DNA from: Candidatus Solibacter sp.
GTDB taxonomy: Bacteria > Acidobacteriota > Terriglobia > Bryobacterales > Bryobacteraceae
Assembly: GCA_017883345.1 (NCBI GenBank)
Contig: JADGNT010000166.1
Span: 1-8,762, forward strand
Direction: 5' to 3'
Length of the DNA stretch: 8,762 nucleotides
Shown: positions 1 to 6,034 of the stretch, in pieces
How the letters are laid out: each line of letters starts with the position of its first letter
Numbering within the stretch: position 1 is the stretch's first letter
Program-made: the position numbers and the translations under genes
Notes under the pieces: model-generated
What the model was told of the DNA's origin: nothing
Databases searched by the model: none
The model's input: the letters and a program-made list of their open reading frames with translations, nothing else

Positions 1-165
1 CGGGTGGTTATTCGGCGACGACCATTCCGCCTTATACCCGGCCGCATTGATCGCCGCCATGACGGTGAACAAACCCGGACTGGCATCGAGCTGGCCGCTG
101 TCGGCGGGAGTCGCCAGCGCCGGAAGGGCTGCCAGCAGGAGGACCGTGAGTGCGTGACGGAGCAA
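1..165 (-). CDS. Secreted protein of unknown function, N-terminal part (runs off left edge)
   Basis: The minus strand reads 55 codons from a TTG at 163-165 to the window edge without a stop. The first ~20 residues form a classic Sec signal peptide: a basic LLRH start, the hydrophobic core ALTVLLLAALPA, and a likely cut after ALA (about residue 18). The mature start reads DASPGLFTVMAAINAAGY, which I recall from exported proteins of unknown function in Acidobacteriota; this is memory, not a search. TTG was chosen because an in-frame stop lies just upstream (187-189), no ATG or GTG lies between, and AAGG sits 9 bases before it as a ribosome binding site. The protein is probably periplasmic or secreted. 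Its role cannot be told from this fragment. It follows the toxin remnant on the same strand by 26 bp. Confidence 0.62.
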   Translation of the reverse strand, partial: MLRHALTVLLLAALPALATPADSGQLDASPGLFTVMAAINAAGYKAEWSSPNNHP

Positions 166-191
166 TTCTATAGGCCTTGGAATGTACTAGT

Positions 192-308
192 TTACTCCAA
201 TGCCAGCGGCTCCGTGGAGCGGCCTTTCCAGGCTGCCATCTCGGCATTCGTGCCGAGATGCCTTCCGGCATGGATATGCCCGCTGAAAAGCTGCATCAGG
301 ACGCGCAT
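192..308 (-). pseudogene. Decayed toxin remnant, DUF5615 (PIN-like) type
   Basis: A 38-codon minus-strand frame starts with an ATG inside the last codons of the DUF433 gene (11-base overlap, stop included) and ends at TAA 192-194. It opens MRVL and later reads FSGH, then AEMAAWKGR. DUF5615 proteins typically begin MRVLLDE..P, followed by GH.V.T....GW.G..N, and directly follow DUF433 genes. Here the acidic catalytic start (LDE) is missing, the spacing is shortened, and the ~70 residues that should follow are absent. A perfect 10-bp inverted repeat (237-260) lies in the middle and may mark the rearrangement. Position and start motif support a toxin fossil, but the match is weak. It could instead be a chance frame. 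Confidence 0.35.
237..260. repeat. Perfect 10-bp inverted repeat with 4-base loop
   Basis: CATCTCGGCA (237-246) is followed by TTCG and then its exact reverse complement (251-260). No T-tract follows on either strand, so it does not look like an intrinsic terminator. It lies inside the putative DUF5615 remnant and may be a rearrangement scar. Confidence 0.6.
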
Positions 309-538
309 GTGAGTTGGTCAATGGCAATGTCGCGGCTTAGTTCAAGGAAGGCGAGAATCTGCTGGCGAGGGATATATTGGTAAACGGCCAGGAAATCGTC
401 GATGCGCTCGCCGGTTTCGAGGAAATCGATCAGCGTCTGGACAGGAATTCGGGTGCCGGTGAAACACGGAACACCGTGCATCGTCTCCTGGTCGATGGTG
501 ACGACGGCGGCTAACGAGGTTTTCTGTTCCACGGTCAT
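296..538 (-). CDS. DUF433 domain protein, VapB-like antitoxin
   Basis: This 80-residue protein begins MTVEQKTSLAAVVTIDQE and has the DUF433 hallmark GVPCFTGTRIPVQTLIDFLE (about residues 23-42), then a helical part with YIPRQQILAFLEL. DUF433 proteins are small winged-helix proteins, usually the antitoxin partner of a DUF5615 PIN-like nuclease. They would bind the toxin and the operon's own promoter. The ATG at 536-538 gives the usual family length (75-85 residues). The frame stays open to a GTG at 628, which would add 30 basic residues without DUF433 resemblance, so I prefer the shorter start. Neither start has a well-spaced ribosome binding site. The partner that should follow seems reduced to a remnant, so this may be an orphan antitoxin. 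It is divergent from the DUF2188 gene. Confidence 0.8.
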   Translation of the reverse strand: MTVEQKTSLAAVVTIDQETMHGVPCFTGTRIPVQTLIDFLETGERIDDFLAVYQYIPRQQILAFLELSRDIAIDQLTCAS

Positions 539-666
539 CTCTTCACGATACGCGAAGACGATCCCGCGCGCGTCATATCGAGCAGGGGAATCAGCCTGCC
601 GCGCCCGCTTGCGAGCGTATTCCTTCACAGCTTCTGAGCGCGAGCCCCAATCCTAACCGTTTCAGG

Positions 667-672
667 TACAAT
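667..672 (+). promoter_or_regulatory. Possible -10 box (TACAAT) of the DUF2188 gene
   Basis: TACAAT ends 13 bases before the ATG at 686. No good -35 box is seen at the usual distance. The same hexamer sits 10 and 7 bases before two other ATGs in this window (1484, 5593), which supports a promoter that gives very short or no leader. Confidence 0.4.
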
Positions 673-685
673 CGGAACAGAACCT

Positions 686-985
686 ATGGCCAAGACCGTA
701 CATGTTTTCCCGTCTGGAAAAGGCTGGGCCGTAAAGCGCCAGGGAAGCGGTAACACGGGCGCATTCTTCTTAACTCAGAAGGATGCAGTCGCCAGCGCTC
801 GCTTTATTGTGAAGAAGAGCGCGTCTGGCCAGGTGGCAATCCATGGGAGGGGCGGCCGCATCGCCGCGGCCTACGTGCACGGACTCCCGAAGATTCAGAA
901 GTCGCCCGTGAAGAGCAGCTTGGGTTCGAGAAACATCGAAAAAGCAGTTTCCGAACTTGCCCTGGAGCGCCTCAATTCTGCTTGA
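686..985 (+). CDS. DUF2188 domain protein
   Basis: This 99-residue protein has the DUF2188 pattern in its first ~60 residues: HVFPSGKGWAVKRQGS, then a run starting TQKDAVASAR, and the signature VAIHGRGGRI (about residues 50-59). DUF2188 is a small, widespread fold of unknown function. The ~35-residue tail (PKIQKSPVKSSLGSRNIEKA...) is basic and not part of the domain as I know it. The ATG at 686 puts the domain at the very N-terminus, as is usual. No clear Shine-Dalgarno precedes it, but a TACAAT box lies 13 bases upstream, so the message may be nearly leaderless. It ends 10 bp before the TIR-like gene and probably forms an operon with it. No function can be assigned. Confidence 0.82.
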   Translation: MAKTVHVFPSGKGWAVKRQGSGNTGAFFLTQKDAVASARFIVKKSASGQVAIHGRGGRIAAAYVHGLPKIQKSPVKSSLGSRNIEKAVSELALERLNSA

Positions 986-995
986 AGACTGATCC

Positions 996-1337
996 GTGCC
1001 GACTCCTATTCCCCGCAATCACGTCTTCATCAACTGCCCTTTTGACCATACCTATAAACCCATTTTCGATGCCATCGTCTTCGCAGTCCACGACCTGGGT
1101 TTTGTCGCCCGCTCTGCCCTCGAAATCGATGATGGCTCCGAGGTCCGATTAACCAAGATCGAACGCATCATTGAGGAATGCCGGTACGGCATACACGACA
1201 TTTCCAACGTCGCCCTGGATGCGAATACCGGGCTTCCACGTTTCAACATGCCGCTCGAACTCGGGCTGTTTTTCGGATGCAAACGGTTCGGCGACGAGCG
1301 CCAACGTACGAAGGTGTGCATCATTCTCGGGGACTGA
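996..1337 (+). CDS. TIR-like/flavodoxin-fold protein, C-terminally truncated by a repeat
   Basis: These 113 residues start NHVFINCPFDHTYKPIFDAI, continue with FAVHDLGFVARSALE and RIIEECRYGIHDIS, and then PRFNMPLELGLFFGC. This matches a family I recall as uncharacterised bacterial proteins of ~180-200 residues with a TIR-like or nucleotide-sensing Rossmann fold. Such proteins are often in accessory or defence contexts, but the role is unproven. The family normally continues after the ILD strand with a part like RYRYQ..ISDIAGQDI and a helical C-terminal half. Here the frame ends ILGD-stop, and codons CTC GGG GAC TGA belong to a repeat end (1329-1350). No continuation is seen downstream, so the C-terminal half is lost and activity is doubtful. 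The start is GTG 996, with GAAG 9 bases upstream and the DUF2188 stop 10 bp away. Confidence 0.7.
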   Translation: MPTPIPRNHVFINCPFDHTYKPIFDAIVFAVHDLGFVARSALEIDDGSEVRLTKIERIIEECRYGIHDISNVALDANTGLPRFNMPLELGLFFGCKRFGDERQRTKVCIILGD

Positions 1338-1350
1338 CCTGCCTGTCCCC
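1329..1350 (+). repeat. Collapsed copy (A) of the palindromic repeat family
   Basis: GGGGACTGAC (1329-1338) and CTGTCCCC (1343-1350) are the two ends of the 72-bp element, brought together with almost no interior. It is flanked by CTC on the left, as at 5444-5446, and by GGGTTT on the right, the complement of the AAACCC that precedes other copies. It provides the last two codons and the stop of the TIR-like gene. Confidence 0.7.
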
Positions 1351-1467
1351 GGGTTTAAACCCCGAATTGGCATATCCACCCCGGCCGTCACCGCCAGTCA
1401 CACCAACATTTCGCCATTTTTCATTGAAAACAAACGCCTTCCCTCCAGCCACCCATTTTCCCCAAGC

Positions 1468-1473
1468 TACAAT
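1468..1473 (+). promoter_or_regulatory. Possible -10 box (TACAAT), candidate dprA promoter
   Basis: TACAAT lies 10 bases before an ATG (1484) that is in frame with dprA. Transcription from here would give either a ~300-base leader carrying repeat copy B or a DprA with 100 extra N-terminal residues. No clear -35 box is present. Confidence 0.3.
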
Positions 1474-1645
1474 TGGGGCCGGCATGATGCTCCCGTCCAT
1501 CCAACCAATCGCCTCCCACCGGAGCCCGCCGCCGCCCTTTGGCTGGCCAAATCAAGGAATACCAAACGAACCCATTTTTCCGCCCAACCCGAACCAAATA
1601 CAACCACTTACACCATCCGGCCACGAACCCGTACACGAACCCAGG

Positions 1646-1727
1646 AAACCCGGGGACAGACCCGCCCGTCCACGCGGCGCAAAAGGCGCGCCTTGGGGGG
1701 GCGCCCTCTGGGCCCAGGTCAGTCCCC
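1646..1727 (-). repeat. Degenerate copy (B) of the palindromic repeat family
   Basis: AAACCCGGGGACAGAC (1646-1661) is identical to the sequences at 7564-7579 and 7588-7603. The other end, GTCAGTCCCC (1718-1727), is the reverse complement of GGGGACTGAC. The interior differs from the 72-bp copies and has its own palindrome AAGGCGCGCCTT (1683-1694). Total length from GGGG to CCCC is 76 bases. The orientation is opposite to copies A and C. Confidence 0.65.
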
Positions 1728-1783
1728 AAACTTGCGCATTCCCGCCGCTGGCTGGTATCGTCGAGGAAGTTACCCCCCGAGCC

Positions 1784-2959
1784 ATGCAATCTCCTGTCCT
1801 CAGCCGGGAAGAAGAACTTTACTGGCTGGCACTGAAACTCGTCCCGGGTCTGGGCTCCAGAACTTCGGGAAAACTGCTGGATCGCTTTCGGACTCCCCAG
1901 GCCATCTTTCGCGCCTCGCGCACCGAACTGGAGGGCGCCGGCATCTCTGGCGCCATCGCGCAATCCATCGCCAGCGGATGCACCTTTGAAGACGCCGCCG
2001 CCCAACAGGAAAAGATGGCGCAGTGCGCCGCCACGTTGGTCACCATTGGCGACCCGCGCTATCCTCAGGTGCTGCGCGAGATCTTCGATCCGCCCGTCCT
2101 GCTCTTCGCCCGCGGACGCGTCGAACTGCTGCAAACCATCTCCCTCGGCGTGGTGGGGACGCGCCGTCCGACGCCCTACGGCTTGGCCGTGGCCGAGCGC
2201 CTCTCGGGCGATCTGGCGCACGCCGGCCTGACCATCGTCAGCGGGATGGCGCGCGGCATCGATTCCGCCGCCCACAAAGGCGCGCTGGCCCGCGGCGGGA
2301 ATACCGTGGCGGTGCTGGGATGCGGCGTGGACGTCGTCTATCCTTCGGAAAACCGCAAGCTGGCGGCGGAACTGGCGGCCAGGGGACTGATCGTTTCGGA
2401 ATTTCCCATGGGCGCGGTGGCGTTCCCGCAGAATTTCCCCATCCGCAACCGCATTATCAGCGGAATCAGCGTCGGCGTTCTGGTGGTGGAGGGCGCGCAG
2501 TATTCCGGGTCGGCGATTACCGCCAAGCTCGCCATCGACCAGGGCCGCGAGGTGTTCGCGGTGCCTGGAAATATTACTTCCAAGCTCAGTTGGGGTCCTA
2601 ACCTGCTGATTAAGCAGGGCGCCCGCCTGGTCCAGGATTGGAATGACGTCGTCGCCGAGCTGCCTCCCGAATCCCGCCGCCAACTCATCGATAAGGGCCG
2701 CAAACAGTTGCTCGGCGGCGAAGGTGCAACCTCAGGGGCTGACCAGGCATCCTTATTAAGTGAGCACGCGCCGGAGTTGGGCGACATCGCTCGCCGGGCG
2801 CTCGCCACTCTTCAAGTGGACGCCGCCATACATTTGGACGATCTGCTTGAAAAAGTGGAAGATACGTCCCCTTCGGAACTCATCGCCGCACTTTTCGAAC
2901 TGGAGATGCTGGGCCTGGTGAAGCAACTTCCGGGCAAGAACTTTGTGAAAGTGTGGTAA
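1784..2959 (+). CDS. dprA: DNA-processing protein DprA (Smf)
   Basis: DprA binds incoming single-stranded DNA in the cytoplasm and loads RecA onto it during natural transformation. The 391 residues show an N-terminal helix-hairpin-helix-like part (LVPGLGSRTSGKLLDRF, 19-35). The Rossmann-like DNA_processg_A core follows: LGVVGTRRPTPYG (121-133), TIVSGMARGIDSAAHKGAL (150-168), AVLGCGVDVVYPSEN (176-190), SEFPMG (205-210), FPIRNRIISGIS (218-229), VVEGAQYSGSAITA (234-247) and VPGNI (260-264). A C-terminal winged-helix (DML1-like) domain spans about 333-391. Length is normal. ATG 1784 is the first start that gives a family-like N-terminus; GAGGAAG lies about 15 bases upstream, which is far. The frame is open further upstream to ATG 1484. 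topA follows after 66 bp, a common pairing. Confidence 0.95.
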   Translation: MQSPVLSREEELYWLALKLVPGLGSRTSGKLLDRFRTPQAIFRASRTELEGAGISGAIAQSIASGCTFEDAAAQQEKMAQCAATLVTIGDPRYPQVLREIFDPPVLLFARGRVELLQTISLGVVGTRRPTPYGLAVAERLSGDLAHAGLTIVSGMARGIDSAAHKGALARGGNTVAVLGCGVDVVYPSENRKLAAELAARGLIVSEFPMGAVAFPQNFPIRNRIISGISVGVLVVEGAQYSGSAITAKLAIDQGREVFAVPGNITSKLSWGPNLLIKQGARLVQDWNDVVAELPPESRRQLIDKGRKQLLGGEGATSGADQASLLSEHAPELGDIARRALATLQVDAAIHLDDLLEKVEDTSPSELIAALFELEMLGLVKQLPGKNFVKVW

Positions 2960-3025
2960 CGTCGTCAGGGTAATTCGCAATTCATCAAGCCAGCGGCGGA
3001 GGGCGCCGCGTTTCGAAAGTCTCCT

Positions 3026-5455
3026 ATGCCAAAAGCTCTCGTAATAGTGGAGTCGCCTGCCAAGGCGAAGACCATCAATAAATACCTGGGGAAAGACTAC
3101 GTCGTCAAAGCTTCGCTCGGTCATATTAAGGATCTCCCCAAGCGCGATCTCGCGGTCGATGTCGATCGTGATTTTGAGCCCCACTACGAAGTGATCGAAG
3201 GCAAGAAGAAGCTCATCGCCGAGTTGAAGGCCGCCGCCAAAAAGGTCGATGAAATCTACCTCGCGGCCGATCCGGACCGCGAAGGCGAGGCCATCTGCTA
3301 TCACCTCCAGGAAGAGCTGCAAGACAAGAAGGGCGTCACCAAGATCTTCCGCGTGATGTTCAACGAGATCACCAAGAAGGCCGTCCAGAAGGCCTTCGAG
3401 ACGCCCACGCAGGTCAACAAGAACCTGGTGGACGCGCAGCAGGCGCGCCGCGTGCTCGATCGGCTGGTGGGCTACAAGATCTCGCCGCTGCTCTGGGATA
3501 AAGTGCGGCGCGGCCTCTCCGCGGGCCGCGTGCAGACCGTGGCGCTACGCGTGATTGTGGAGCGCGAGCGCGAGATCCGCGCGTTCCTGAAGAAGGAATA
3601 CTGGACGGTCGATGCCGACCTGCTGGCCAGGAAGAACCCGGTGCTCGTCGCCCGGCTGATCCGCGCCAACGAAGAAACTCTCGAACTCGGCAATCAGGCA
3701 GTCACCGATGCTTTGGTAGCGGATCTTGAGGGCGCCCGGTACACCGTCAAGAGCGTGGGCACGCGCGAGAAGAAGCGCAATCCGGTGGCGCCGTTCATCA
3801 CTTCCACCTTGCAGCAGGAATCGGCCCGCAAGCTGCGCTTCAGCGTGAAGCGCACCATGATCCTCGCCCAGCGGCTGTATGAAGGCATCGAGATCGGCAA
3901 GGAAGGCGCCGTGGGTCTCATCACCTACATGCGTACCGATTCCACGCGGGTGGGCGACGATGCCATCATCGACGTGCGCCACTACATCGGCGAGCGTTAC
4001 GGCGCCGGGTTCCTGCCCCCCGGCCCCAACATTTACAAGGGCAAGAAGGACGCGCAGGACGCGCACGAAGCCGTCCGCCCCACCTCCATGGCTTACTCGC
4101 CGGAAGTGGTGGAGAAGTACCTGGCCGAAGACGAGATGAAGCTCTACCGGCTCGTCTGGAATCGCTTCGTGGCCAGCCAGATGATGCCCGCGCTGTTCGA
4201 TCAGACCACCATCGACGCGACCGCCAAGGGCAAGATCGGCGTGGAGTACACCTTCCGCGCCACCGGCAGCGTTCCCAAGTTCGACGGCTATCTCAAGGTC
4301 TACCAGGAAGGCAAGGATCAGGCCGATGAGGAAGACGAAGAGCTGAAGCACCGCCTGCCGGCCGTGGCCGAGGGCGAACTTCTGCGCTTCAAGGCCCTCA
4401 AGCCCGAACAGCACTTCACCGAGCCGCCGCCGCGTTACAACGAAGCCACCCTGGTCAAACGCCTGGAATTCGACGGCGTCGGCCGGCCCTCCACCTACGC
4501 CTCCATCCTCTCCACCATTCAGGAGCGCGAGTACGTCAGGAAGGAAGGCGGCCGTTTCACGCCCACGGAACTGGGCATCATCGTAACCGGCCTGCTGCTG
4601 GAAAGTTTCGACGATATCTTTGAGGTGAAGTACACCGCGCGGATGGAAGAGGAACTCGACGAAATCGAAGAGGGCAAGCTCGACTGGCGCGTCGCCATGG
4701 CCGAGTTCTACGAGCGCTTCGATAAGGATCTCAAACACGCCGAAGAGCACATGACCGACATCAAGCGGATGGAAGAACCCACCGGCGAGATGTGCGACAA
4801 GTGCGGCAAGCCCCTCGTCTTGAAGTGGGGCAAACACGGTAAATTCATCGCCTGTACCGGCTACCCCGAGTGCACCTACACCCGCGAACCGGACAGCACC
4901 GATGTGGAAGTCGCCGAGCAGGGCGAAGAGGAATACTGCGAAAACTGCGGCCGCCCCATGGTCCTGAAGAAGGGCCGCTTCGGCACCTTCCTGGCCTGCT
5001 CCGGATACCCCGATTGCAAGACCACCAAACAGATCGGCGGCACGCAGAAGAAGGATCAGCCCCTCGATGAGAAGTGCCCGCAGTGCCAGAGCAACCTGGT
5101 CATGAAGTATGGCCGCTTCGGCGAGTTCACCGCGTGCAGCAATTACCCCACCTGCAAGTACGTCAAGCAGAAGACCATCGGGGTCAAGTGCCCGGAGTGC
5201 TCGGAGGGCGAGATCATCGAGCGCCGCTCCAAGAAGGGCAAGACGTTTTACGGCTGCAACCGCTACCCCGACTGTACTTTCGTCGCCTGGGGCAAGCCCG
5301 TGCCCGAGAAGTGTTCCGAGTGCGGCAGCCCGTACATGGTGGAGAAGTGGCTCAAGGCGGGCGCCGTGTGGCAGTGTCCGAACCCCGAGTGCAAACACAA
5401 GGTGGAGGCTCCCATCGCGGTCGAAGTCGGGGGACTGACAAGCCTCGGGGACTGA
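3026..5455 (+). CDS. topA: DNA topoisomerase I (type IA), five zinc ribbons
   Basis: TopA relaxes negative supercoils by cutting one strand through a 5'-phosphotyrosine link. The 809 residues contain a TOPRIM domain with Glu9 (VIVESPAKAKT) and the acidic triad in ADPDREGEA (Asp82, Asp84, Glu86). The central domains follow, with the catalytic Tyr301 in GLITYMRTDSTRV and the FDGVGRPSTYASI motif (482-494). Five C-terminal zinc ribbons have Cys groups at 590/593/610/616, 638/641/658/664, 684/687/704/710, 722/725/744/750 and 763/766/784/789. All key residues are present. The ATG at 3026 gives the canonical start MPKALVIVESPAKAKT; only a weak GAAAG precedes it. The last nine codons (VGGLTSLGD) and the stop come from repeat sequence, so the original stop has been overwritten. 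Likely co-transcribed with dprA. Confidence 0.97.
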   Translation: MPKALVIVESPAKAKTINKYLGKDYVVKASLGHIKDLPKRDLAVDVDRDFEPHYEVIEGKKKLIAELKAAAKKVDEIYLAADPDREGEAICYHLQEELQDKKGVTKIFRVMFNEITKKAVQKAFETPTQVNKNLVDAQQARRVLDRLVGYKISPLLWDKVRRGLSAGRVQTVALRVIVEREREIRAFLKKEYWTVDADLLARKNPVLVARLIRANEETLELGNQAVTDALVADLEGARYTVKSVGTREKKRNPVAPFITSTLQQESARKLRFSVKRTMILAQRLYEGIEIGKEGAVGLITYMRTDSTRVGDDAIIDVRHYIGERYGAGFLPPGPNIYKGKKDAQDAHEAVRPTSMAYSPEVVEKYLAEDEMKLYRLVWNRFVASQMMPALFDQTTIDATAKGKIGVEYTFRATGSVPKFDGYLKVYQEGKDQADEEDEELKHRLPAVAEGELLRFKALKPEQHFTEPPPRYNEATLVKRLEFDGVGRPSTYASILSTIQEREYVRKEGGRFTPTELGIIVTGLLLESFDDIFEVKYTARMEEELDEIEEGKLDWRVAMAEFYERFDKDLKHAEEHMTDIKRMEEPTGEMCDKCGKPLVLKWGKHGKFIACTGYPECTYTREPDSTDVEVAEQGEEEYCENCGRPMVLKKGRFGTFLACSGYPDCKTTKQIGGTQKKDQPLDEKCPQCQSNLVMKYGRFGEFTACSNYPTCKYVKQKTIGVKCPECSEGEIIERRSKKGKTFYGCNRYPDCTFVAWGKPVPEKCSECGSPYMVEKWLKAGAVWQCPNPECKHKVEAPIAVEVGGLTSLGD

Positions 5456-5518
5456 CAAGACTGCCATGAATTTCCGGCGCAGTTTGCAGGAAATTCGCTG
5501 GCAGTCCTGTCTGTCCCC
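5430..5518 (+). repeat. Full 72-bp palindromic repeat (copy C) with an extra half-end
   Basis: The full copy is 5447-5518: left arm 5447-5474, loop 5475-5488, right arm 5489-5518. The arms are imperfect inverted repeats. Both arms are base-for-base identical to those of copy D in reverse orientation, and the loop differs at 5 of 14 bases. A second left end, GGGGACTGACAAG, precedes it at 5430-5442, 17 bp before the one at 5447-5459. It carries the topA stop. The folded RNA could act as a terminator or 3' stabiliser, although no T-tract follows. Confidence 0.85.
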
Positions 5519-5579
5519 GGTCGGCAGGTACGGGATCCCCCCGGTTTGCCGTAAGCCGGCCTTCAAATCTTGAATTGGG

Positions 5580-5585
5580 TACAAT
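5580..5585 (+). promoter_or_regulatory. Possible -10 box (TACAAT) of the hemerythrin gene
   Basis: TACAAT ends 7 bases before ATG 5593. Transcription would start at or next to the A of the ATG, giving a leaderless message. This fits the absence of any Shine-Dalgarno sequence there. No clear -35 box is seen. Confidence 0.5.
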
Positions 5586-5592
5586 AGTGCCC

Positions 5593-6018
5593 ATGAGTCT
5601 CTTTAAGTGGAGTAGTGCCCACTCGGTTTACCTGCCGGAGATCGACGCCGAGCACCGTGCGATTTATCGGCTCGGGGACGAATTGCACAAGGCCCTGCTG
5701 GCGGGCGCTGAACCGGCCCAACTGAAACCGATCCTGGCGAACCTGCTGGAATCGGCGGACCAGCACTTTCGCCACGAAGAGCGTCTCATGCGCGCCGTGC
5801 ATTACACTGCTTTTGCGTGGCACAAGCAGCAGCACGACGCCGCGCGCAAGCGGGCGAAGGCGCTGGCTAAACGCATCGAAGCCGGCGATTCGGCTGCCGC
5901 CGGCGAACTGCTCAAGTTCCTCTCGGATTGGCTGCGCGATCACCTGGCCGTGGCGGACCGCATGATGGGCGCCCGCCTGCGCAACTACCTGGCGTTCAAC
6001 ACCTCGCTCGCGTCGTAG
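5593..6018 (+). CDS. Bacteriohemerythrin
   Basis: This 141-residue cytoplasmic four-helix protein binds O2 at a non-haem di-iron site. It is thought to store or sense oxygen or to protect iron enzymes. All seven iron ligands are in place: His21 (IDAEHR), His58 and Glu62 (HFRHEERLM), His77 and His81 (WHKQQH), His117 and Asp122 (DHLAVAD). Length is typical for a single-domain form. ATG 5593 gives the usual short lead-in (MSLFKWSSAHSVYLPEIDAEH). The frame is open to a TTG at 5575, but that would include the TACAAT box. No ribosome binding site is seen, so translation is probably leaderless. The gene has its own promoter after topA and repeat copy C, and it converges on the methyltransferase with 16 bp between stops. 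Confidence 0.92.
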   Translation: MSLFKWSSAHSVYLPEIDAEHRAIYRLGDELHKALLAGAEPAQLKPILANLLESADQHFRHEERLMRAVHYTAFAWHKQQHDAARKRAKALAKRIEAGDSAAAGELLKFLSDWLRDHLAVADRMMGARLRNYLAFNTSLAS

Positions 6019-6034
6019 TTGAACAAAGCCGCTC

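Larger units (their letters stand above)
1338..1783. other. 446-base stretch without a convincing gene
   Basis: It holds most of repeat copy A with the adjoining 12-bp palindrome GGGTTTAAACCC (1351-1362), a short inverted repeat CCCCAA/TTGGGG (1460-1465, 1473-1478), a TACAAT box (1468-1473) and repeat copy B (1652-1727). The dprA reading frame is open throughout, but the encoded peptide is proline-rich, low in complexity and unlike any domain. Several other frames are also open here, which is expected from composition. I find no RNA gene. Confidence 0.6.

Noticed and set aside
2155..2160. GGGGAC and GTCCCC occurrences inside dprA (2155-2160, ~2871) and hemerythrin (~5668) as further repeat ends.
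   Set aside because: They encode conserved residues of their genes (for example VVGTRRP in DprA) and lack the adjoining TGAC/AGAC extension.
1421..2683. Long minus-strand open frame (420 codons) opposite dprA and its upstream region.
   Set aside because: It is antisense to well-conserved DprA motifs, with Gly/Arg/Ala-rich shadow composition and no recognisable domain.
3545..5584. Long minus-strand open frame (679 codons) opposite topA.
   Set aside because: It is the antisense shadow of a clear topA gene in GC-rich DNA. The translation is low in complexity and shows no domain.
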